This document shows positions 54,192-62,805 of a DNA stretch of 64,000 nt, one piece after another. This stretch comes from Darksidea phi (Eukaryota > Ascomycota > Dothideomycetes > Pleosporales > Lentitheciaceae): contig JASJFT010000239.1 in the NCBI GenBank assembly GCA_030770425.1, positions 1 to 64,000 on the forward strand, written 5' to 3'. Under the pieces are notes generated by a model. The model was not told the DNA's origin. It did no database searches and saw only the letters and a program-made list of their open reading frames with translations. The position numbers and the translations under genes are program-made. Positions within the stretch are counted from its first letter, which is position 1, and every line of letters begins with the position of its first letter.

Positions 54192-54914
54192 ATGGCCACA
54201 TTCAAGATTGTCGTTCACAACAAAAGCGCTTCAATCCAAAACTACATGTTCTTCAATGCCCCTCCCGAGCAGGTCTTTGGATCAAAGCTGTATTCCAACG
54301 TCTGGGTCACCAAAACTGACGTCGACACTCCCCACGGCACAGCGACCCTGACTGTCCAAGAAAAGATGTTCGCAGTCTGCGGCACCGCTCCCTCGCCTTT
54401 AGCCGAAGGCGTCACAGTCAGTTCGAGCGACTCTGCGGAGGTGCAGCTCACGCAAGGGTCCACCGGCGGCACCATCGCCGCAGCAAAGGCGGCCAACGGT
54501 GGCATCACGATCGGCGCCACGACTCAAACACTGAGCCCCCCAGTGACAGACGCATACGGCATCAACTTGAACTCCTTCGATGCCGCAGCTTATCGTCAGT
54601 CCCCTTCAAGCTCTATCATCAAAGCAAGCTGACATTTTTTAGCCACCATCTTCGTCGGACACGGCAAGGACGACGGGACCGGCAACATCGTTCCCGTCTC
54701 TACCTGGGTCCCAACCTCCTTGTCCGACTACACCGTCCAGCCCCAAGTCGTCTTCTACATTGCGACGGGAGACTCTCAGCAGGGCACCTGTGTCGATGTG
54801 ACTGGCCATGGTCCAGTGGGAAAGATTGATTTCGCCCAGGCCAAACCGGGCCAGCTCACCGCTGATATCACTCAAAACGCCGACAACAGCTGGGGAGAGC
54901 CTGTGTTCAGCTGA
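54192..54914 (+). CDS. Hypothetical protein, 224 aa, one intron
   Basis: The start ATG at 54,192 begins MATFKIVVHNKSA; no upstream in-frame ATG precedes it. Exon 1 is 54,192-54,594 and exon 2 is 54,643-54,914. The 48-bp intron has donor GTCAGT, branch CTGAC and acceptor TTTTAG. Splicing joins DAAAY to TIFVGHGKD and gives 224 residues in frame. There is no signal peptide or membrane segment. The protein is rich in Gly, Ser, Thr and Val with alternating short strands (FKIVVHN, SNVWVTKT, GTATLTVQEK, PQVVFYIATGD), suggesting a beta-sandwich fold. It resembles a family of uncharacterised fungal proteins I recognise only by its general pattern (NKS..QNY.FFNAPP near the start, YxxQPxxVFYxATGD near the end). 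Function unknown. An S1 element lies directly upstream of its TATA box. Confidence 0.8.
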
Positions 54915-56145
54915 AGGAGTGCTGAGGCCGTGCGACGCAAGATCTGACGTCTTGCTGAAGCCGAGGAGGGATGTGTGGGGTTTTCAATTTACTAACGACT
55001 CTCGTTTTCGACTTGCTTTGATCTTGTGAGGAGTGGGCAGAAGTATGGTGGTAGTCATGTCCAGGCCGATGATAGTTGAATGAATCTTGTCAGTTTCGGA
55101 GCCAAGCACCGCAACGTTGCTGATTTAAACGTATCGTGATGGTGTTACTGCTGCGGGACGGCAACAGCAAGTCACACTGGGGGCACAATCACCCAACCTC
55201 TACTGGAACTCCTATATACGACAGCAAGGACGCTTGACTCGGCGGCGGGGAAATTCCAGACCCCAGTCCGCCGACGAGAAATGACAGGGTCCTGCTGCAG
55301 GATTCCTGCAGGTGGTTGCCGCATCCACAAGCTCTTTGTCAAACGCGTCGTAAACGAGATGCCTCGAACGTAACGAACGCCTCTGGCTGTTCTTTTTTTG
55401 CGCCTCGGTCCGCATCAGTTCTAATCGCGGCTGGCGGGTCTTGCGGGGGGCTGGTCCGCTCCAACAGTCGATGAGGGGTCGCGACTCGAGCAATGACGCG
55501 TGCGAACACTGCCGTTTCTTTTGACGTTCCCTCTCCAGACTCCAGAACCGCTTCCTCGATGCTTCTTTTGCATCTGCAGTCCCGACGATCAGGGTCGGTA
55601 GCGCCTAAGCGATAGGATTCTGTGCGACTCGACTGCCGGAAGATACCGTGCAGCCTTTCCTCGTGTTTGCCTGACCCCATATCAGCTGAGGGCTGACGGT
55701 GGGCGCTCAGCATGGGCAAGAATTTGTTACAGTCTAAGCGTCTATAGCGTCGCGGACACGCAGCCGGTTACGGGACCCTAGCAGGTAGCTGATTGCTTGT
55801 TCTGGGCCCTCATCCCACGCCCCTAGCTAATCGTGTCAATAGCGTTGCTTTGTGCACAAACCAGAAAGTGGGACCTGCGATAACCCCAGCTTTGAGTGGA
55901 AACTGAGCACGGCATGCGCCGTTCGCTGATCCATTGGCGTCTAACAGTGGACGGCTCCCGGGGAAGCCACTGTCGTTTCTGGCTCCCTGCAGATATGCCT
56001 GGAACAAGCCGAAACGACCTCTTCCGCTGGTCTTTCGCGCACTCTTTTCATACTTTGTGGACCAGAACCCAAATGACTGCGCTGGATGCTTCACGATGCT
56101 GTGTCGCTTTGGCCGGGTATTCTCGTCGGTTGCTTCTGATTCTGA
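54915..56145. other. Intergenic region without a supported gene
   Basis: Open frames of 70-126 codons occur on both strands (for example 55,339-55,719 and 55,212-55,493, minus), but they overlap one another and show no recognisable domain. The part from about 55,900 is probably upstream sequence of the membrane-protein gene at 56,146. A palindromic cctgcaggattcctgcagg lies near 55,294-55,312. Confidence 0.5.
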
Positions 56146-57653
56146 ATGATCTGCCCCAACTGTTGTTTCTCCACCGTGTCCGGGGCCGGCGAGCTACCGC
56201 CCCTTCATCGCATCACTAAAGATGATCGTGGACCTATTCTTGTCATTGCTGCGTACTCCTGGATTGTCGTCACCGCTACTGTTGCGATTGTTCGCTTTAC
56301 ACTTGCTTGGAACCAGAGGTTGCGGTTCAAGGTTGACGATGCGACCTTTCTTCTCGGAGTGGTACGTGACGGATCGTTCTGGCTGGGATTGTGCTGATTC
56401 GTCCGCAGATATTGCAAGCACATGAACACTGTGGACGCAGCGGGGCTCGAGAAGTTCTACAAGGCAAGTTGCTCGACCTGCGCTGCAATGCACATCCAGC
56501 TAACTGCTGCCAGGCAACGTATACTGCCGAATTGATTGGCATTACAGCCATGACGGCCGCAAAGACCTCAGTTGTGTTTCTGAGCGATCGCATCGCTCCC
56601 AGGAAACGAGGGCCGTACTATTTCATGCTCGCATTGGTCGCTGTGTGGGCTCTCATACCTTCGCAATGCTCATCAGCTGCTGCCCTTGCGTACCCGATCA
56701 TCGTTTTGAATCTCGTGACGGATTTTGTGCTGGCAACCTGGATCCTTCCAACCCTTTGGAAGCTTCTGATGGATACGGACAAACGAATTACTGTCATGGT
56801 CCTATTTGGAGCGAGGTTAATGTGAGTCGCGACCACAAGGTACGCAATTTTAAAGCTAACTGTTCAGCGTATGCTGCTTCGAAACCGTCCAACTGATCTC
56901 GCTCGGGAGGCACTACCGAGACGAAGACATAACTTGTAGGTTCCTGAGTATCTGGACGAAACGGTGCTAACAACCCCAGATGCGTACTTTGGTCGGGTTT
57001 TGTGGGGGCTATGCGTGATGCACCTATCGGTGCCACTTGCCACTCTTCCTCGTACCAATCAGTTCATCGTGTCTCTGCAAGCGATGCATACATCCACACT
57101 TCTCACTGAATTCGAACTGTTGCATCCCCCAAACGGAATACCCCTCCCGATGCTAAAGCCATCGGTCGATCTTAGCACATCGGGCGGGATAACAGTGGTA
57201 CCATCCGAAGCGCACACTCGTTCCCGCTCGCCATCGCGGACAAGCGAGCGTTCGCGTGAGCACCTCGTCGACGTACCTTTACAGCTAACACCGAGCGCGG
57301 AACAAAACTACACCGCCCACGTCACATCCACGGTGGATGCGCAGGTCATCTATGACCACAGACGACAGCTCAAGAATGTTAAGTATGGAGTGAACGACTG
57401 GAAGAGATACATGACAAGAAGTGGGAAGAATGACCTGAGCTCAAATGCCAGTAGCATGTTCTCATGGAACTCGAGGGCGAGTTACGGCGAAAGAATATTG
57501 CAGACCAGGGAGGTGACTCAGGAGGTCGAGATCGTACAACCGAAGGAGTCGAGATGGGCCCTCTCGAAACTGCGACGGCTGAGCCGCGAGACGAGTCATA
57601 CACAGACATCGACCACGCAAACACTGAATACTCAGACGTCCGAGGGCCCTTGA
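56146..57653 (+). CDS. SAT4/PTH11-type integral membrane protein, five exons
   Basis: The proposed exons are 56,146-56,361, 56,419-56,463, 56,514-56,821, 56,868-56,935 and 56,980-57,653, giving 436 aa. Introns 2, 3 and 4 each contain a GCTAAC branch site. The pattern fits the fungal rhodopsin-like (SAT4/PTH11) family: ITKDDRGP before helix 1 (ILVIAAYSWIVVTATVAIV), KVDDATFLLG, GLEKFYKATYTAEL, a long pair of helices around PIIVLNLVTDFVLATWILP, VLFGARLIVCCFE, and a last helix near YFGRVLWGLCVMHLS. The tail of about 200 residues is Ser/Thr/Arg-rich and probably cytoplasmic. Some members are surface receptors, but no ligand is implied. Intron 2 starts with GC (GCAAGT). Intron 1 is uncertain: ending at 56,408 breaks the frame and ending at 56,418 loses part of helix 2, so the start region may be mis-modelled or decaying. 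Confidence 0.72.
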
Positions 57654-58287
57654 TTATGGCGGATGGCGCATCCCATTGTTGAAGGCGTTTGAGTGCTGTT
57701 TAAGAAGATACCCATGTTGTTTGTTAGAGGATGGGTCGGGTCATCTTAGGCCTTTTATATCGTTAACACTAGAGATGGATGCATACTAGACGGCAGATAG
57801 CGTTCAATTGCAATTATTCTATCGAGGGCGAATGTGTTGTGGAACGGCTGCCCCTTTTCGAGGCACGTCATGTCGGAGTTTTTCAAAACCTCCGCTAGAC
57901 CGCTGAGACAAGGACAGACTCGGTATTGCCTCGATTCGGAAGCTCCTATCACTCATGAGATCCGTTTGCGAACATACATTCCCATGCTCGTCTTTCCTTC
58001 CTATGTATATACATTGTAATGTACACCATACCCTATTCCTACATACCTGGGAGGGCATGCCTGCTTAAATCCTCCCAGGTTTGATCCCAGGTTCGATCCC
58101 ATGTTCAGTGCATCTCACTCGAGTAAATCAGCCAAGAAGTAACTTATATTTGCTAACAAAATCGAATGAATTGCTTGCAAATGCAGCGGCCGTCAAGACT
58201 TCGACGCCGCAGAATTAGCGCTTGTCTCAACAGCCGTGGGTTGGATGGAAATCTTTGCAGTGTACAAGCCCTTTCGGGTCTTCACCG
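57654..58287. other. Intergenic region with one perfect inverted repeat
   Basis: No gene is supported. A perfect 10-bp inverted repeat, ACCTGGGAGG at 58,045-58,054 and CCTCCCAGGT at 58,071-58,080, has a 16-nt spacer. It is followed by two related motifs (gatcccaggttc and gatcccatgttc). It lies between a plus-strand and a minus-strand transcription unit, so it may be part of the converging 3' ends. Confidence 0.45.
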
Positions 58288-58959
58288 TTAGAGCCTTTGG
58301 CCGTCTTCAGGTACCGCTTTCTCAAGCATCGCATTCTCAACATCCCCTTTCTTGGGTACCGTTTTTCTGGTTACATATTTAACCGCTCCAGACCCAAGCC
58401 CTAGACGATCCTTCTTCTCGACATCGCCTCTCAATCGTTCAGTGTCGTGATGAGGCTCGAGAACACTGGCGTCACTCTTGGATCGAAGTTCGAGCAGAAT
58501 GTGATCCTTCTCTTCAGCATCAGCTTCCAGCTTTCGGACATTGACCAGAAGATTTGCTATCATACTATCCTTCATTACGGCACCGCCCCTTAGCCTTTGA
58601 CGAAGTTCCCGAATTTTGCGATCCTTTTCGTGAAGTTCGGCTGTCTCGCGATCGCTTTTCAAGCCAAGGAGAGCCCTTTGGTCTCGCAAATCCTGCATTT
58701 CCCCACTCATCGCGATTCGCATCAGTTCTAATCTGAGCATGTGGTCATGCATGGAAATATAGGTCCTTCTGCAGCAGTCACGAGAGTAGCACCGGCCTTG
58801 GCGCCCTCGGTCAGATCGATCAACTGCAGCCAGTCTGTCAAGTATTTCCGACGCTGTAGGCCGTAGTTCTGGGTCTGCTGGAAGCATTTGAAAGGTTTCT
58901 GAAATTATATATCGGCGCTTAAGAGAACTCGAATGGCCAACGAGTGCAATCCATTGACC
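58288..58959 (-). pseudogene. Protein kinase C-terminal relic with coiled-coil tail
   Basis: The open minus-strand frame starts after a stop at 58,960-58,962 and ends at a stop at 58,288-58,290. Near its start it reads ETFQMLPADPELRPTASEIL, the pattern of the last helix of a protein kinase C-lobe (subdomain XI, with the conserved DPxxRPTA). The tail of about 170 residues is charged and heptad-like (RDQRALLGLKSDRETAELHEK, then KIRELRQRLRG), so it is a likely coiled coil, followed by a short Lys-rich end. A possible splice acceptor (atttcag) lies just before ETFQ. No catalytic loop (HRD), DFG or glycine loop was found in the 1 kb upstream, so the kinase domain is missing or very decayed. It could still be a 3' exon of a gene with a long intron, but a relic is more likely. 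Confidence 0.55.
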
Positions 58960-59780
58960 TTAGTGGTCGAGGTTTGTGTGGAAGGACCTTTTAGAGACAA
59001 CACTTTCATGCGGCGACAGGGGGGTATGACTGCACGGCAAGCTCGCCATGAGCGTGGCGCATTAAGATGGCATAGCACAGCCCTACCTGGCGGAAAAGAC
59101 CTTAGGGTATGCGGTCCAAATCGGGGAAACGGTTTCTAAGGGCCCAGCACATCGTGTGCAACTGTTCTTCTAGACAGACACCGCTATCATGGGCAGCCGA
59201 GACTGGGCACGAGGTGGTAGTCAAACTATTGCAATCGCAGGGCAGTTTTTCTCAATAGCTTGTATTTCCACCTCTTCTGTTTCATGCTTAAACAAATATG
59301 GAACAGGTGAAGTTGTGTAAGAATTTCCTCCTAATGTCTTAGCGGTGCGAAGAGTAGCTTTCCCCGTAGATATCGCCACCTTAGGGGAAGGTCGCTGACC
59401 CGCTCCGACTACCAGGTTTGTGGAAGCTTTTTTACTGTGTCTCGTAAACAGAAAACGCAGTAAGAATGTACAACTGTGGTTAGCTTTATGACTAATAGGA
59501 GATGACATGTCAGTGGCGAAACCAGCAGGATGTCACTTGAGGTACGTCTACGTGTATGTCAACAACCAGCCAACAGAGAGCGTACTATAGGTGGCGAACT
59601 AGTAGGGAGAACGGCCGACCCGCACCGGGACTGACCTTGTTGAGGAGGCGATGGTTTGTAGATTTGGCTGAAGAGAAGAGTGCTGTATGCAGCTCCTGGA
59701 TAGTGTAGGATCTTGCCATGCATGGCCACCACCACAGCTCCGCTAGTACTCATCCCTCACGAATATGAACGATCTAAATC
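58960..59780. other. No supported gene; contains one half of a diverged repeat
   Basis: Short frames only. The stretch at about 59,595-59,655, read on the minus strand (CCTCAACAAGGTCAG, then GTGCGGGTCGGCC and ACTAG), matches plus-strand sequence at about 62,405-62,465. This suggests two inverted copies of an old dispersed repeat. Confidence 0.45.
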
Positions 59781-59908
59781 CTCATGACCGTAGGAGGTCG
59801 TACTAAAGCACATCTCCACGGCCCTAACGATTGTAGTGCTTATGCAAGGAGCCGTCGGTTGTCTGACCGTGCGACAGCTGTATCACGTACAGTCCCGCAT
59901 CGCGACCA

Positions 59909-60013
59909 TGAAGCCGGCTACGATTCTTTTGTTTTGTCTACCTATGGTGGCGCCGAAAGCCATTCCAAACCCCAACAGCGAAGCGCTGCAAGACTCGGCG
60001 TTGAGCCTCTGAC
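59909..60013 (+). other. Possible first exon with signal peptide for the small-protein gene
   Basis: An ATG at 59,909 opens a 34-codon frame beginning MKPATILLFCLPMVAPKA, which looks like a secretion signal with an AxA-type cleavage site. It lies about 230 bp before the confidently spliced 3' exons of the small cysteine-containing protein. No consensus donor joining it in phase was found, so the connection is a guess. Confidence 0.3.
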
Positions 60014-60137
60014 AGGCCAATGACAACTCCGGGAAGTTGGACGCTCGCGGTGGTTGGATGCCGAGTGCATTCTGTGTACGCGCCATCTTGCAGGCTCCTT
60101 GGATGCTTTCTCCGATCAAGGCTAACCAATTATCCAG

Positions 60138-60485
60138 ACCGCTTGCATGGCATACTCTATGAAACAATATGGGGTAAACAATTTCCAGTTCAAGGTTAGA
60201 AGGCTGCACTTTTTGCAGGCGGCACAGTTTGCGCTGTAAGTCTGGCTAGAATGATGACCGGAAAACGTCTTGACATTTTTTTGTAGTTGTGGATCCAATT
60301 GCGTTTTGAATTCGCAGTGCTACGACAACCGCAAGTCCAACGGCGTCCAGTACCCCAAAGAGCCGGCCGAAATGTGGAATTATATGAAGGCGAATGGCTA
60401 CGTTGAGGGAATGGGTTCGTCCAGCCCCGTTGGGTCTGAGATCTGGGTCCCCGATGGTGCGGGTTATCCTGGCAGTCCATCATGA
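60138..60485 (+). CDS. Small cysteine-containing protein, 3' exons, including a 17-nt microexon
   Basis: The three exons are 60,138-60,173, 60,219-60,235 and 60,287-60,485. The first follows a GCTAAC branch and CCAG acceptor. Introns are 45 bp (GTAAAC...TTTTTGCAG) and 51 bp (GTAAGT...TTTTTTGTAG). Spliced in one frame they read TACMAYSMKQYG, then AAQFAL, then CGSNCVLNSQCYDN, and end GYPGSPS. The mature part has cysteines spaced C-x3-C-x6-C, and with the upstream signal-like exon (59,909) it may be a small secreted protein. The middle exon is only 17 nt; skipping it breaks the frame. I do not recognise the family. The 5' part of the gene is unresolved, so the entry is partial. Confidence 0.55.
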
Positions 60486-60659
60486 TCAAGGAGCGGTGGC
60501 TTTTGTGAGGAACTTGGAGGGAGCTGAGGCGGCAATGGATGGGGTGACCAGGGAGTCAATTTGATCAATCTACAGCGAATGACGAGTCTCATGTCTCTCT
60601 TATCACTCAGTTGTTGTATTTTCCGTATCGAGACCGCTATGAGACTGGGTGTTTTAAGC

Positions 60660-61928
60660 TTAACCATTCCAAGAATCTTTCCACAACCACAGCCAGCAAC
60701 CACGGCTAGTGTCCGTGTCTCCGAGTGTAGCAAATATGCCAAATGGTGTCATGATCCCCACCCAGGGCAGCCTCAGATCCATATCTTGAGATCTCTGGAT
60801 CAGTTGGAGGGCTCCTGAATTTTTCCAGACTTTTCCCGCGATTGCAAAATCGGTCATTGGACTGTCATGACTTGTTGATCTGAGGATAGTCGCGTCTGGG
60901 TCAGCTTCGCTGCGTGCGGTATGGAAACGAAGTCTGTGTATAGGTGTTTGAAAGGTGATTAGCGGTTTTGGCTGTGTTGACTCCTTTTGATGGTTCATGT
61001 ACCCAGACCACGATCCCTCCTCCAAAAATTCGGGGCTTGTCATTCGCAAAAGGTGACTGGTGTTGAAGTCGTGTGGATCGATGCCAACGGACTGGAAATC
61101 CAGCAACGAGAGGAGTGGAATATCGATAAAAGTCGGCGGATGAGGGAACGGCCGACCTCGCCGGTCGCTGAGGAAGCGCCAAGGTGATTTGGGGGCGAGA
61201 GCGGCTCGGAGTTCGATGCTAAAGGCGATAAGAGCGCGGTATGAATTGACGAAAAAGGCTGGAATATCTTGGATCCGCCAATCTGGCCGCGTATTACCTC
61301 GCAAAGCCACGTAAGACCAAATTCGGAGGCTCGATTGGGACATTTTCTGGACTTCTTCTCCAAGATCAAGCCCGTGTCGATGATGGAGAGCCGAGTAGAC
61401 GTGCTCCGCAAAGTTTTTAGAGATCTCCTTGGGGGAAAGCAATTGAGCCAAGATACAAAAGAGAAACGCTTGTTCCTCGGCCGGATTCATACGATCGAAT
61501 TGCTCCAGCAGCGAGTCGATATTTGCAACCAGCAGGAGTGGATCTGTCTCAGTGGTTAACATGCGTACGGCTCTCAGCGTGCAAGACTTGCGATGTTGCG
61601 CCATGAGGGCCGGCAACCACTGGACAATGCTCAGAGACTGGTCCGAGCAGATGGGATGGCCCACTAGTTCTCTCGAAAGATCGAGACGGTACCCCGTCCA
61701 AGGTAGTAGTCTCGATGGCGTCAAGACCTGGCTACAGCGGCATTTGATCGTGGACATTTCATGGCGGGCGTCGCATTCACTAAAATCGCAAAAGATGAAC
61801 CAATCGTGGCATGCGAGTCGGAGGGCGCGACTCGTCGCTTGGAGGTTTAGGACCGACTCGAACGGTCCATGGTGCGCAATTTGACGGATGATTTCCATCG
61901 GGAGATTCGCGAGAGTCGGCTCCGACAT
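60660..61928 (-). CDS. F-box domain protein, 422 aa
   Basis: An uninterrupted frame starts with MSEPTLANLPMEIIRQIAHH. The F-box lies at residues about 6-45 (LPMEIIRQI, then LNLQATSRALRLACHDW). F-box proteins link substrates to the SCF ubiquitin ligase through Skp1. The remaining 370 residues hold no leucine-rich or WD repeats that I can see, which is common in the large, poorly conserved F-box families of filamentous fungi. The frame extends 39 codons further upstream to 62,045, but a TATA box (62,019-62,026) lies inside that extension and the MSEP start sits at the expected place before the F-box, so I chose 61,928. There are no introns. The substrate is unknown. Confidence 0.85.
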   Translation of the reverse strand: MSEPTLANLPMEIIRQIAHHGPFESVLNLQATSRALRLACHDWFIFCDFSECDARHEMSTIKCRCSQVLTPSRLLPWTGYRLDLSRELVGHPICSDQSLSIVQWLPALMAQHRKSCTLRAVRMLTTETDPLLLVANIDSLLEQFDRMNPAEEQAFLFCILAQLLSPKEISKNFAEHVYSALHHRHGLDLGEEVQKMSQSSLRIWSYVALRGNTRPDWRIQDIPAFFVNSYRALIAFSIELRAALAPKSPWRFLSDRRGRPFPHPPTFIDIPLLSLLDFQSVGIDPHDFNTSHLLRMTSPEFLEEGSWSGYMNHQKESTQPKPLITFQTPIHRLRFHTARSEADPDATILRSTSHDSPMTDFAIAGKVWKNSGALQLIQRSQDMDLRLPWVGIMTPFGIFATLGDTDTSRGCWLWLWKDSWNG

Positions 61929-62018
61929 GTCGGCGACGTTGAGGTGTTGTGATGAGATGAACGAAGGGTGAGGCTGGAGAGGATGGACCAACCAGAGTAA
62001 AAACCAAAGCGAGCGGAC

Positions 62019-62026
62019 TTTATATA
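62019..62026 (-). promoter_or_regulatory. TATA box of the F-box gene
   Basis: TATATAAA on the minus strand, about 91 bp before the ATG at 61,928. It supports the downstream start codon rather than the upstream one at 62,045. Confidence 0.55.
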
Positions 62027-62045
62027 CCCCGACACCGAAAAACAC

Positions 62046-62805
62046 AACAGCGAGAACCTTAATTCTTGGAATTAACGCGAAATTTTGACCGCAAACATCT
62101 ACCCTAGACGTTAATTAAATAGCTAATACCTAGGCGTAGAAGCCTACTACGACTATAGCGTTATAGTAACGTAATAGCCTTAATAAGTAACGTATTCCAC
62201 AAGTGAGCTGTCAATACAAGCGAGTCGTCAGGTTACGCCAAGAAATCTATTTTACTTAATAACTGTAGCTATAATAGGCCTATTTAGATGATTTTTAGTT
62301 TAATATATCCCCTCAGCACGCACTTCTCACAGATCTGCGTCTCCGCTCTCAGTGGCAACCTATCCACACGTACACCCCATTACCATTCTTCAAAATTTCC
62401 AACACCCCTCAGACAAGGTCAGGGCAGGAGCGGGTCAGCCATCCTCACCACTAGCGCAGGCGAATTTAATAGACTGGTACATCGTCCTCTGTACCTGTAC
62501 TCAAATCCCGCCACTGTTGCCACTGAACGAAACTTCTTGTCGTTTCCTTCCTCAGTCACGATCGCTACTTGGTCTCGCTTACCAACTACGACTCGTCATG
62601 TGACGGTAACGCTTCTGGCTTAGCCTCCCTGCTGATGCCTGCCCCACTAATCTAACGCAACTCAGCTTAATCCTAGGAGTGCCTGCTCACCCACTGACAA
62701 CACCATATTTCTGTAATTCATTACATCACTCAATAACTCTGCTGAAAGCTGTACCACTTTTCTCATAGCTTACCCCGCATAACCTTCGCAAGCCGGTGTA
62801 TCCTC
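62046..62805. other. Intergenic region with a RIP-like island and an old repeat
   Basis: Between about 62,098 and 62,197 there are roughly 100 bp with no CA or TG dinucleotide, unlike the flanks, resembling the RIP-mutated block. Positions 62,405-62,465 match 59,595-59,655 in inverted orientation. Open frames of up to 111 codons at 62,288-62,623 overlap this repeat and have no recognised domain. The last 200 bp should hold the HET gene promoter. Confidence 0.5.

Noticed and set aside
54002..55290. gacgagaaatgaca shared between the S1 element and about 55,274, as a possible further S copy
   Set aside because: Only 14 bp match and the surrounding sequence differs, so it is not evidence for another copy.
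55339..55719. 126-codon minus-strand frame as a basic regulatory protein
   Set aside because: Charged composition only, no zinc-cluster, bZIP or other motif, and it overlaps other equally good frames.
58080..58110. tRNA gene suggested by a ggttcgatccc B-box-like motif
   Set aside because: No matching A box, no acceptor or T-stem pairing and no anticodon arm could be built; it is one of two short repeated motifs after an inverted repeat.
55411..58737. 16-bp identity (cgcatcagttctaatc) between 55,411 and 58,721
   Set aside because: One exact 16-mer is near the chance expectation for a window this size, and the flanks do not align.
61929..62045. Upstream ATG at 62,045 as start of the F-box protein
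   Set aside because: The extension contains the TATA box at 62,019-62,026 and is not expected before the F-box; the ATG at 61,928 fits better.
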